Shown here one piece after another: positions 53,419 through 61,214 of a DNA stretch of 64,000 nucleotides (position 1 is its first letter; each line of letters begins with the position of its first letter). The notes under the pieces were generated by a model. That model saw nothing but the letters and a program-made list of their open reading frames with translations. It was not told the origin of the DNA and made no database searches. Both the position numbers and the translations under genes were made by a program. Source of the stretch: Candidatus Binatia bacterium (GTDB taxonomy: Bacteria; Desulfobacterota; Binatia; UBA12015); assembly GCA_029248525.1 (NCBI GenBank), contig JAQWJE010000049.1, positions 887,195-951,194 on the forward strand. Reading direction: 5' to 3'.

Positions 53419-54288
53419 ATGGCGGGAAAATATAGTTTGGTGTACAAACGCCGGGTGACGAGCGTGTCGGCAAAGTTGGTTTACGGCTTCTCGATGGCCT
53501 GCCTTGCCACCATGCTGGTCGCCTGCGGGGGTTCGACCCCCGACCGCGATCCGTCACCCACCCCGGCGTTGTCGATCGCTCCCAGCCCCACGAGCACACC
53601 GGCGCCATTAGCCGCCTGCGAAGCCGATCCGGCGGGCTGCGTCTGTGCCGTCGAGTCCTGTCTGCCGATACCGACGCAACTTCTCGCCGGGCAAGCTTCT
53701 TGCCCGTCGAGCCTTTTGCCTTCGAGTTGCGCTGACGTGATGACCGATTCCTTTGCCCGCCAGGGGTGCGGAGAGACCTGCAAGGGACTCACGGTGCCCG
53801 GGCTCGAAGCGCTCTGCGAGATGCCCGAGTGTGACGGATTCCTCGACCTTTCATCGATCGTCGGCGTGTCTGACCTCTGCCAGTGTTATTGCGAACCTCA
53901 GTGCGCCGGGCGGACTTGCGGCGATGATGGTTGCGGTGGAGTTTGTGGCGGTTGCGCGGGGGACGAGAGTTGCGTTTTCGGCGAATGTGCTCCGGTAGCC
54001 GGGGAATGCCGTGACTCGGATTTCACCTGCTACTGCGCCATGGTCGAGTGTGAGTCAGAGGTGTCAACCGGAGAGAGGCTGCGGATTTGCTCGGAGTTGC
54101 GCTTTGGCTACCCCGATTGCGAGGAAGCATTCATGCGCTCGTACGCCGATCAGGGCTGTCCCGACCCCGGCGCCGAACCGTTTTTGGGGCGTGATACCCT
54201 CTGCGACGCGCCCGTCTGTGCAGACTTCGTTGCAGACTGGCAGGACCGGACCGGAGTAGACCTCTGCGCCGGTCTGACCGCCCAGTGA
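53419..54288 (+). CDS. Cys-rich lipoprotein with DUF4215-like repeats
   Basis: About 289 residues. A signal region with a lipobox (ACLATMLVAC) is followed by a Pro/Thr/Ser linker (PTPALSIAPSPTSTPAP) and Cys-rich modules: CEADPAGCVCAVESC, CADVMTDSFARQGCGETC, CYCEPQCAGRTCGDDGCGGVCGGC and CYCAMVECESEV. The spacing resembles repeats of secreted myxobacterial proteins stabilised by disulfides. The start is uncertain; I use the ATG at 53419, since a shorter start at 53494 would leave no charged region before the membrane segment. I do not know its function. Confidence 0.7.
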   Translation: MAGKYSLVYKRRVTSVSAKLVYGFSMACLATMLVACGGSTPDRDPSPTPALSIAPSPTSTPAPLAACEADPAGCVCAVESCLPIPTQLLAGQASCPSSLLPSSCADVMTDSFARQGCGETCKGLTVPGLEALCEMPECDGFLDLSSIVGVSDLCQCYCEPQCAGRTCGDDGCGGVCGGCAGDESCVFGECAPVAGECRDSDFTCYCAMVECESEVSTGERLRICSELRFGYPDCEEAFMRSYADQGCPDPGAEPFLGRDTLCDAPVCADFVADWQDRTGVDLCAGLTAQ

Positions 54289-54439
54289 GCTCAAGCTTTC
54301 GCCGTACGCTCAGAGCGCGGCCACGAACACCTTGAGCAAGGCTTTCACGAGCGGCGCGAACACCGACTCCGCGATCGCCGCTTGTTCCTCTGCCGACTCC
54401 GCAGAAACGACGATGTCGGCAAACTCTAGCTCATGTCAA

Positions 54440-54745
54440 TTGGGAAAAATTACTCTGGGTATAGCGCCTCCCCTGAAGCATCCATCAACGAGAGCTTGAC
54501 CGACGATGTTTCCATACGCGCCGTACGCAAAATCAATAAAAAGATGTGCCTGACGCTGGCAGGAAATGGATCCTGCTTCGACGACATCCGATCCCACGAA
54601 CTTGATGTCATAGTTCAAGATACAGCGCCAGGTTGCAGCCGGACGGAGGAAATCGAGGATCTTCGAGTGACGGGCTCTGCAATTCGAAGACATAGTTGAC
54701 GACTTCTCCATCGACCGTTCAAATGAGGTCGGCGTTGGGGGAGCC
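54440..54745 (-). pseudogene. Decayed paralogue of the 50290 lipoprotein (C-terminal part)
   Basis: Minus-strand reading in one frame gives SPNADLI-stop-TVDGEVVNY and FELQSPSL, parallel to the intact NSDFTCTVDGEVVNYTVEL with the Cys codon changed to TGA. In another frame it continues CILNYDIKFVGSDVVE and QRQAHLFID, parallel to CFVRYDVTFIGPNVVE and GPAHLFIG. One nonsense change and one frameshift thus break the gene, and no N-terminus is left. Confidence 0.65.
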
Positions 54746-54758
54746 GCCGGCGGGAACT

Positions 54759-56495
54759 TCAGCGCAGGTGGCCGATGTTGAACCGCTTGGCAGTGAAGAA
54801 GCCGCCGAGCAGGAGGTCTCCGTCCTCGAGGAGGCTCGTCATGCCGCCCCAGGTATTCCAGCGAATGCTGTCGTCGGGAAAGCGCCAGCGAGCCACCAGC
54901 TCGCCCGTGTCCCAATCGATGCCTTGATACTCGTAGCGCCCGTTCTCCTTATGGGCGATATAAGCGAGACCCGTCTGGGGCGAGACTGCGGGCGGCATCC
55001 AGTCGGTGTTGTCCACGTAGTCGAGCGTCCAGTCCAGCACGAAGCGGTCCTCGTCCGGAAGCCAGTCGAACTTGTGCATGCCCCGCGGCGCTTCACGGGT
55101 GACGCCCGCGAGGAGCGCGTTCGGAATAATGTTGAGCGGAAACGGAACCGGCGCCGGCTCCGGGTAGGTCGAATCAATCACGATCACTCCGTAGCCATAG
55201 GCGACCGGTGACGCTTCGATGGTCGTACGCGCATCGGGGATGCGGATCTGACCTGCGATCCGCCTCGAACGGGTCCCGGGCTTCTGGCTGAAGTCGGCCG
55301 GGATCTTGTCGCGCCAAAACGCGACGAGTTGTGCCCCGTCGGGATTTCCGTCGGAGATGACAACAAGGTGATCCTCGTCGTCGCCAAAGCCCATCAATGT
55401 GGGAGTGGTGCCCGAGCCGTGCGAAGCTGCGCCCAGCTTCAATGCCTCGCCTTCTGGCATTACGTCGTAGGCGCTTTTCCAACCGCCACGGGATCCGTCG
55501 ATCGACAGGCGCTTGCCGTCCCAGGTAAGGCCATACATGTGCTTTGAGGTCGTGACGTAAATGCGCTTCTCGTCGAGAGCGATCCCGTTCTCGACATGCT
55601 CACCGGGAAAAAACATGTAGTCGCGCAGCGTCAGATCTCGGCCGAAGACGAATACGCCCCCGGAAGCCGCCGCGACGAGGTGGCCGTCGTAGCTCATTGA
55701 AATGGCCTTGAGGTGCAGGTCTTTGGCCTGTTCGGAGATATTGGCCGGCAGCAGGTCGAGAACATTCACATGCTTGACAGCACGCAGTGGTGCATCGATC
55801 TGGTTATCGTCAAACGCCTTCAGCAGGTTCGTACGGTTGTAGGTGGTGTAGAAGTATCCGTCTCTGTCGATCACGCCATACGGCCCATTCGCCATCCCCG
55901 TGAGATCGAGCTGGAACACCATCCACAGGGAACGAAATAGCAGGCGCCAGTCCTGGCCCTTGCGGCGGTTTCCGTCGATCCCGGCCATAACACTTTCGAT
56001 CTTTTCGGGCGTCACATCGGAGTGGTCCGCATCACCCGGGTAGGCGAGAAGCGAGATTTGCTCGAACGCTTCACCCGTGGCTCGAATTTTGACGAGTCCC
56101 GTAGCAGTCCCCGCAATCACCGTGGTCTGGCCGCCCACTTTTTTGACGAGCGGCGACGACGACCAGGTGACGGGCACTGTCTTGACGTCGGCAGCCACGA
56201 GATCCTTGCCTCGCGTGGGTCCGTGTTCCGTCGAGACGTCGGTCTGCGCCGGATTGTGATGCGACATCGGGTAGGGGCCGTCGGCGAGCCAGGGGTTGCG
56301 CAAGGGCGTCGCGAATGGTCTTGAGGCGAGCGGGGGCGGACCCGTCGCCGACAAAGCCTGCGAGGGGGCGTCGCTGCCTGCGTCGAACGCGGGGGCGACC
56401 AACGTCGCTGCTTTGTCCTGAGCGCCAGCAGGTCGTGCAAAAAGCAGAAGAGTCAGTGCGACAAGACAAAGCCTGAGGGAATCCCCGGATACCAT
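54759..56495 (-). CDS. Exported beta-propeller-like protein of unknown function
   Basis: About 578 residues. The ATG at 56495 follows GGAGG at seven bases, an excellent start, and gives a signal peptide (LCLVALTLLLFARPAGA-Q). The body looks like a multi-bladed propeller without a recognised family: VKKVGGQTTVIAGTATGLVKI, GVIDRDGYFYTTYNRTNLLKAF, MSYDGHLVAAASGGVFVFGRDL, VSPQTGLAYIAHKENGRYEYQG and NTWGGMTSLLEDGDLLLGGF. These resemble PQQ/SMP-30-like blades. It is not homologous in sequence to the propeller at 36890 beyond the fold. Periplasmic location is likely; activity unknown. Confidence 0.75.
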   Translation of the reverse strand: MVSGDSLRLCLVALTLLLFARPAGAQDKAATLVAPAFDAGSDAPSQALSATGPPPLASRPFATPLRNPWLADGPYPMSHHNPAQTDVSTEHGPTRGKDLVAADVKTVPVTWSSSPLVKKVGGQTTVIAGTATGLVKIRATGEAFEQISLLAYPGDADHSDVTPEKIESVMAGIDGNRRKGQDWRLLFRSLWMVFQLDLTGMANGPYGVIDRDGYFYTTYNRTNLLKAFDDNQIDAPLRAVKHVNVLDLLPANISEQAKDLHLKAISMSYDGHLVAAASGGVFVFGRDLTLRDYMFFPGEHVENGIALDEKRIYVTTSKHMYGLTWDGKRLSIDGSRGGWKSAYDVMPEGEALKLGAASHGSGTTPTLMGFGDDEDHLVVISDGNPDGAQLVAFWRDKIPADFSQKPGTRSRRIAGQIRIPDARTTIEASPVAYGYGVIVIDSTYPEPAPVPFPLNIIPNALLAGVTREAPRGMHKFDWLPDEDRFVLDWTLDYVDNTDWMPPAVSPQTGLAYIAHKENGRYEYQGIDWDTGELVARWRFPDDSIRWNTWGGMTSLLEDGDLLLGGFFTAKRFNIGHLR

Positions 56496-56533
56496 AAACA
56501 CCTCCGTGTGGTGGGCACTACCACAAGAATACT

Positions 56534-56766
56534 GACGGTCGGAAACATGAGGGCCCATTAGCTGCTGGATCGTTTTGACGTGCGTACCCGCCGGCCCGTG
56601 GCTCTGCCACGGGCGGGAAGGCGAGTCGGCGACTTCCTTTGGTCGCTGCAGGCCCGGCCAGAATAGAAACCCGGGCGGCAAGTGCGGGAGACGCTACCGG
56701 TGGCAGACCGGGCTTGACGAATAGAGCGCCGTCTCGGCATAAGGGGCCTTCATGTTTCCTGCCGTC
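56534..56766 (+). repeat. Interspersed palindromic repeat, copy A, with inverted end
   Basis: The hairpin CCCGTGGC-TCT-GCCACGGG (56595-56613) is followed by GCGGGAA and the common core (TGGCAGACCGGGCTTGACGAATAG, then GGGGCCTTCATGTTTCCTGCCG). The left end, GACGGTCGGAAACATGAGGGCCC at 56534-56556, is the inverted complement of the right end, so the 233-bp piece has roughly 20-bp terminal inverted repeats, as a MITE would. Confidence 0.6.
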
Positions 56767-56850
56767 CTGTGCTGTCTGCAGGATGATGTATGATCCTGAT
56801 TGAGAAAGGGAGCGGCCACCACAACTTCGGTGCGCGGTTACGAGAATCAG

Positions 56851-57423
56851 ATGATTGAGTTGCACACCACCACGCCCAATGAATGGGTGAGTACAGTTTT
56901 GGGAGATTTCAATACCTTCCTCCTGGACCACGCCGCGTGTGAGCGAAAAGCATCCGGGATGGCCATGACATTTGTGGTTCGCTATCCGGATCGGGATGAA
57001 CTCCACGACCCGATGATTCAGCTTGCCCGAGAGGAGCTCGCCCATTTCCACAAGGTGTTTCGCATCTGTAAAGATCGCGGGCTTCGATTTTCGGGAGACC
57101 AAAAAGACACCTATGTGAACGCGCTTCTCAAGCGAACACGTCGTGGCCGAGACGAGGAGTTTTTGGATCGTTTGATCATGGCGGGCGTTGTCGAAGCCAG
57201 GGGCCATGAACGCTTTGGTTGTATCGCCAACGCACTCGAAGAAGGTCCTCTGAAAGTGTTTTACGATGAGATCACACGGTCGGAAGAACGCCATGCAGAG
57301 GTCTTCATCGAACTCGCTGCTCTCTATTTCCCAATGCCTGATGTTAGACAACGTCTCGAGTTCTTTCTGGCAGCCGATGCCGAAATCTGTGCGGGTCTTC
57401 CCTTCCGGGCGGCACTGCACTGA
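56851..57423 (+). CDS. miaE: MiaE-like tRNA-(ms2io6A)-hydroxylase
   Basis: About 190 residues of the ferritin-like di-iron fold. The first helix has DHAACERKASGMAM and the second EELAHFHKV; the third and fourth helices have VEARGHERFG and TRSEERHAE, the Glu and His residues that bind two irons. The opening MIELHTTTPNEW matches MiaE, which hydroxylates the isopentenyl side chain of ms2i6A at tRNA position 37. Start chosen at 56851; a GTG at 56830 is possible. The TGA overlaps the next ATG (TGATG). Base composition seems lower in G+C than the window, suggesting transfer. A related non-tRNA di-iron oxygenase cannot be excluded. Confidence 0.8.
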   Translation: MIELHTTTPNEWVSTVLGDFNTFLLDHAACERKASGMAMTFVVRYPDRDELHDPMIQLAREELAHFHKVFRICKDRGLRFSGDQKDTYVNALLKRTRRGRDEEFLDRLIMAGVVEARGHERFGCIANALEEGPLKVFYDEITRSEERHAEVFIELAALYFPMPDVRQRLEFFLAADAEICAGLPFRAALH

Positions 57424-58607
57424 TGAAGGCAGGAGTGATTGAAAAGTATCTTGAACGGTATGCTGAGCCTGAGGCGCAAATCGCGCCAGATACGGATCAA
57501 AGATGGAACCATGTGGTGTGTATTCCAGCATGCGACGAGGCCGACAATTTGGTCGATACGCTGGAGACGATGGCACAGGCGCGAGTCGCTGATTCCGCAT
57601 TGGTGATCCTCGTGGTGAACGGTCGGCAGTCGGCACAGGCTCACGTCCATGCAGGCAATGCGCAGACATTGATGCAGCTTGGTCGATACGGCACTCGGAC
57701 AGATCAGTCCCTGTCGTGGGGCATGTTGAACGGTATGGCGCTTCTTGTGGTGGACCGGGCTTCAACAAACCGGTGGTTGCCACCCAAGCAGGGTGTGGGG
57801 CTTGCCCGCAAGATTGCTGGCGACATTGCGCTGGCGTTGATTCATCGAGGGATTGTGCAAAGTGATTGGATTCGCTGCACAGATGCAGATGTTCAGGTGC
57901 CGAAAGACTACTTTGAGCAGCTGGCGAAACCTATCAAGGGTGCGTCGGCAGCCATTACGCCCTTTGTCCATGTTCCAGAAGGCGATGCCATTCAACAGAA
58001 GGCCATGGGCCTCTATGATGCCTACCTGCAGGCCTACGTTGATGGGCTGGCCCGGGCGGGTTCTCCCTATGCTTTTCACACCATTGGCAGTCAGATTTCT
58101 GTATCTGCACATTCCTACGCCATTGTTCGTGGTATCCCCAAGCGCTTGGCGGCTGAAGACTTCTATTTGTTGAACAAATTGGCCAAAGTCGGGCGGATTC
58201 ATTCCCTTGCTGGTGAGCGCGTGCGCGTCCGCGGGAGACTGTCTGACAGGGTTCCTTTCGGGACCGGCGCTGCCCTGCAAGAGATCAGTGCCGCCTTGCG
58301 CGATGGCAGGCCTGTGCGTTCGTATGCCCCGAGGGTATTCGAGGGTGTCGGTCATTGGTTAAGGGGGTTGAAGGCGTTCGCCGATAAACCGGATGTTGAA
58401 CGCCTCAAGTCTCAGGTGCAATCCGTCGCAGATCCCCTGGGTTCCGCCTTGTTCGATACCCTGGATGCGATGGGTGCCTTCGATGCTGCCGCACAGGCCA
58501 GTGCGCAGGTGACCGGTCCATTTCTGCATCGACGCTTGATGGAATGGAATGATGCCTTCCGAACCTTGAAGCTTGTTCATGGCTTGAGGGATGCAGGCAT
58601 TGTGTGA
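57423..58607 (+). CDS. Glycosyltransferase-like protein coupled to MiaE
   Basis: 394 residues. Start overlaps the miaE stop in TGATG. VVCIPACDEADNLVDTLETM opens a GT-A-like nucleotide-sugar fold, and WIRCTDADVQVP contains a DAD-type metal motif, both usual in GT2-like enzymes. PYAFHTIGSQISVSAHSYAIVRG and EDFYLLNKLAKVG further fit a glycosyltransferase. No membrane segment is evident. Sugar donor and acceptor are unknown; association with a tRNA hydroxylase is unusual, though co-transfer may explain it. Two repeats flank the pair (copies A and B). Confidence 0.75.
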   Translation: MKAGVIEKYLERYAEPEAQIAPDTDQRWNHVVCIPACDEADNLVDTLETMAQARVADSALVILVVNGRQSAQAHVHAGNAQTLMQLGRYGTRTDQSLSWGMLNGMALLVVDRASTNRWLPPKQGVGLARKIAGDIALALIHRGIVQSDWIRCTDADVQVPKDYFEQLAKPIKGASAAITPFVHVPEGDAIQQKAMGLYDAYLQAYVDGLARAGSPYAFHTIGSQISVSAHSYAIVRGIPKRLAAEDFYLLNKLAKVGRIHSLAGERVRVRGRLSDRVPFGTGAALQEISAALRDGRPVRSYAPRVFEGVGHWLRGLKAFADKPDVERLKSQVQSVADPLGSALFDTLDAMGAFDAAAQASAQVTGPFLHRRLMEWNDAFRTLKLVHGLRDAGIV

Positions 58608-58610
58608 GGA

Positions 58611-58727
58611 CCCGCGGCCCAGCGGCTATGCCGCGGGCGGGAAGGGCGAAAAACCTTGCCGGTGGCAGGATCGGGCTTTCCGAATAAGCCGTTGAGGCGA
58701 AGGGGCCTTCACGTTTCCGACCGTCCC
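58611..58727 (+). repeat. Interspersed palindromic repeat, copy B
   Basis: Hairpin CCCGCGGC/GCCGCGGG (58611-58618, 58630-58637), then GCGGGAAGGG, CCGGTGGCAGGATCGGG and GGGGCCTTCACGTTTCCGACCGTCC. Compared with copy A, the stem differs by a paired T-to-C/A-to-G change (CCCGTGGC/GCCACGGG), i.e. compensatory. It lies just after the glycosyltransferase stop. Confidence 0.6.
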
Positions 58728-58830
58728 GTCCGGGAGGACAGGTTTCGGGCGCTACCTGCGGGAGTGGGCTGCAAGTCGCGATGGGCTCGTGGTGCAGGCT
58801 GACGGCCGCGTGCACGTGGCGATCAGTTGT

Positions 58831-59739
58831 TCAGGGTTGTCCGTGCTCCGGGTGCCGCTGTTTGCGCTGGAAATATCGGTTGCCGCTATCCATCTCGAGG
58901 TAACGCTCGATCAATTCGTATCCGTATCGCTCGAAGTGCTTTCTGATGGCCGGGCGCTTCCCCTCAATGACGAGCAACTCGGGCTGGAACCGTTCGAGAT
59001 CAAAACCCCGAAGTGCCTGCAGTTCGTGGCCCTCGATATCCATCGACAGGAGGTCCACTTTGGTGACTCCCTCGCGATCGAGAAGGTCGTTCAATGTGGT
59101 CTTCGGAACTGAAATCTCTTCGGGTTCCACCTCGACACCGAACATCTGACCCGACGCATGTTTGCGATCGGTCGACGAAATGCCCAGGCCCGCAGACTTG
59201 AAGAATTTTCCTTCGCCCCCGGACTTGTCGGTCACCAAAAAGACCAGGAACTTCGAATCAGGCCGCAATTTCTTCCAGGCAGGTCCAAATTCCGAGAGCG
59301 CATCGATTCCGATTCCCGTCCAGCCCAGATGTTTTTCGAGGTAATAGGTGTTGCTGCCCTGAACAGGCCACGCGGCGCCCACATCCACGAAAAAACCGTC
59401 CTTCCGATCCTGAAAGAAATCGCGAATGATGATCTCTTCAGCGAAGACCGAATACTGCCACGGCTCTGCGAGGATTCCGGTTCTACCGGGGAGCGCCTGG
59501 ATCCGCTTGGTCTCGCGAACAATCGCCTGAGTCACCGTCGATGTCACTTCATTTGGTTCGATGCCGAGGGCAGCCTGAATTTCGCGATGCCTCTGTTCGA
59601 TCGGATCGATCTCGCTCTTGAGAGGGTCAGGAACAAGGCGACTGGATGGGTCCGAGCAGCCAGCGCAGCACAGGGTCAGGATGAGGAACGCGGCGACAAT
59701 CGGGCGGGCGACTTTCTTCGGTGTGGGCTCAGGCAGCAT
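58831..59739 (-). CDS. FkbM-family methyltransferase with a lipoprotein signal
   Basis: About 302 residues. N-terminal MLPEPTPKKVARPIVAAFLILTLCCAGC is a lipoprotein signal with lipobox CCAGC. The body is FkbM-like: FFVDVGAAWPVQGSNTYYLE (SAM site), GIGIDALSEFGP, and LSMDIEGHELQALRGFDLERF. FkbM methyltransferases normally O-methylate in the cytoplasm with SAM; an exported copy has no obvious SAM supply in the periplasm. Either the signal is a real lipid anchor with the enzyme re-used, or the start lies downstream. I take 59739; an alternative start in the frame would remove part of the signal. Product role is unknown. Confidence 0.75.
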   Translation of the reverse strand: MLPEPTPKKVARPIVAAFLILTLCCAGCSDPSSRLVPDPLKSEIDPIEQRHREIQAALGIEPNEVTSTVTQAIVRETKRIQALPGRTGILAEPWQYSVFAEEIIIRDFFQDRKDGFFVDVGAAWPVQGSNTYYLEKHLGWTGIGIDALSEFGPAWKKLRPDSKFLVFLVTDKSGGEGKFFKSAGLGISSTDRKHASGQMFGVEVEPEEISVPKTTLNDLLDREGVTKVDLLSMDIEGHELQALRGFDLERFQPELLVIEGKRPAIRKHFERYGYELIERYLEMDSGNRYFQRKQRHPEHGQP

Positions 59740-60148
59740 CAGAACTGGGTATCCTTCCGACAGGGAAAAAGACAACAAAGGAGCGGTTCCGGGAGATGCT
59801 GGTACATGCGGGCTTCGACGATTTCACGTTCGTGCTGGCTCATGGCGGACAAGCGACTCCCGATGCGCCCGTGTTCGTTGCACTGGCCGCTGGCCGCCCC
59901 GCCGACGGTCCTCAGGGCAGTCGGATCAGCATGCGGCGATCGTGGACCGATCGGACGGGCGCGGTACAACTCGACTGCCTTTTCATTCAGGGTTTCCCAT
60001 TCGGGTCCGCCCCCTGCGCCGAAAATGTTGGGTGGGAGGAAACCAGCGAGCGGCAGCGCCACGACCGTGGCCATTGCCGGAAGGTGCAGACGGGTCGGCA
60101 TAGACCGCATCTGCCGACCTCCCATGTTGAAAATCAACTATGGGGATC

Positions 60149-60200
60149 CGACGGCACGAAACAGAAGGGCCCATTTTGCCCGAACACGGCCCCTGGCAGA
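60149..60200 (-). repeat. Inverted partial copy of the interspersed repeat (copy G)
   Basis: CGGCACGAAACAGAAGGGCCCATTTTGCCC on the plus strand parallels the reverse complement of the repeat's end (CGGCAGGAAACATGAAAGGCC, TTTTTTGCCC). It flanks the Cys-rich lipoprotein gene on the left, while copy C flanks it on the right. Confidence 0.5.
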
Positions 60201-60211
60201 AACCCAATCGA

Positions 60212-60259
60212 GCTACCGCGAGGTGTCCGGATATCATTTGCATCCCCTCACTCGAATGG
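60212..60259 (+). repeat. Short upstream repeat, copy 1
   Basis: GCTACCGCGAG, then ATATCATT and CCCCTCACTCGAAT, spaced as in 62325-62372. Both copies lie upstream of exported-protein genes on the plus strand. Confidence 0.45.
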
Positions 60260-60329
60260 CCCCGGTCGGGGCTTCTGTGGTTTCGGGCGGGATCTCTCTC
60301 CAGGCATTCGCTCTCAACTCACAATTTAT

Positions 60330-60896
60330 GTGTCAGTCAGTTGCCCGCTCTGGGAATCGCGGCTGGCCCATGTCAGAGTCCCCGGCACGAAATGTCTTCT
60401 GCTGCTGATGCTCCTGCTGATTCCGTTTGCTGGCTGTAAAGCTGGGCAAGGTGATCGCTGTGCAAAGTCGGAAGACTGCGGTAGCGGTCTTGTGTGCTTC
60501 GCACCGACTGAGGCGCAGGGGAGCATCATCGACGCGCTATCATATGCAAACCTTGAACCGTATCTTGATGCGTACACCTGCGTAACGCCCGAAGGTCTGG
60601 CCGATGCAGCGCAGGCTAACTTGAACAGAGACTGTCGCGCTTCGGAAGATTGCAAGAAGTTCGACTACTGCACTGCGAAAATCGAGTTGGGGCGCGACGT
60701 GTGCCTAATCGCCAGTGATGCCGACTGTCGCGTGATGAGCAGGCCGCACGCGGCGTTTGGAGACGGCGATCAAGTGGCACCTGGCCTGCTCCAGTCACTT
60801 TTCGCCCCAACAAAAAAGCGCCGCAGTCGCAGGGCTTCTCAAGAGCCTTCCAGCGGCCCCGCCACGGTTGGGAAGGGCGGGAAACGCTGCCGGTAG
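60330..60896 (+). CDS. Cys-rich small lipoprotein
   Basis: About 188 residues if the GTG at 60330 is used. A hydrophobic segment (KCLLLLMLLLIPFAGC) forms a lipobox ending in Cys. The mature part carries paired Cys motifs: CAKSEDCGSGLVC, CRASEDCKKFDYC, DVCLIASDADC. The start is uncertain: an in-frame ATG at 60408 lies within the hydrophobic stretch and would shorten the signal. The final 20 or so residues (SSGPATVGKGGKRCR) are encoded by the interspersed repeat copy C, so the natural C-terminus may have been replaced. Function is unknown. Confidence 0.5.
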   Translation: MSVSCPLWESRLAHVRVPGTKCLLLLMLLLIPFAGCKAGQGDRCAKSEDCGSGLVCFAPTEAQGSIIDALSYANLEPYLDAYTCVTPEGLADAAQANLNRDCRASEDCKKFDYCTAKIELGRDVCLIASDADCRVMSRPHAAFGDGDQVAPGLLQSLFAPTKKRRSRRASQEPSSGPATVGKGGKRCR

Positions 60897-60964
60897 CAGA
60901 ATCGGAATGGACGAATAGAGGGCCTTCTGGGCAAAAAAGGCCTTTCATGTTTCCTGCCGCCCGG
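60854..60964 (+). repeat. Interspersed palindromic repeat, copy C
   Basis: Core GGGCGGGAAACGCTGCCGGTAGCAG, GGAATGGACGAATAGAGGGCC and GGCCTTTCATGTTTCCTGCCGCCC. The two ends, GGGCGGGAAAC and GTTTCCTGCCGCCC, are near-inverted. It encodes the tail of the Cys-rich lipoprotein ORF. Confidence 0.6.
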
Positions 60965-61214
60965 AAAATCCTGATCGTGAATTAACAAACGCCGTGTTGA
61001 TAGCCGATAGCCTGTTATCCGTCAGGATCGGTGACAAAAGTGGCTCGGTGGTTACTCCTCCGCATGGCGGGCATTTTTCAAGGACGATAGAGTTATCCCT
61101 TCGGCAATCTCCACGACGCGTTGGGATAGAGAAAGAAGGCATGGCGATGAGTTCAGATGATAAAATCCGCAACAAAGGGGAGGCCCCATAGGCTTTGCCT
61201 TACTAATCGCCTTC

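Larger units (their letters stand above)
59740..60329. other. Intergenic, 590 bases: gene fragments and an inverted repeat
   Basis: No complete gene. The plus strand at about 59775-59900 reads ERFREMLVHAGFDDFTFVLAHGG and ends VFVALAAGRP, which resembles the last helix and strand of a class I methyltransferase (FREMLVHAGF pattern), suggesting a 3' remnant. At 60149-60200 there is an inverted piece of the interspersed repeat (CGGCACGAAACAGAAGGGCCCATTTTGCCC). A short element at 60212-60259 also occurs upstream of the last gene (62325-62372). Confidence 0.45.

Noticed and set aside
59158..60408. A 416-codon plus-strand open frame
   Set aside because: Its first part is antisense to the FkbM gene; the composition changes across the frame and no domain is seen.
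60616..60948. Minus-strand ORF beginning MKGLFCPEGPLF in repeat copy C
   Set aside because: Similar short frames arise from each repeat copy with different reading frames and stops, so it is a by-product of the repeat rather than a conserved gene.
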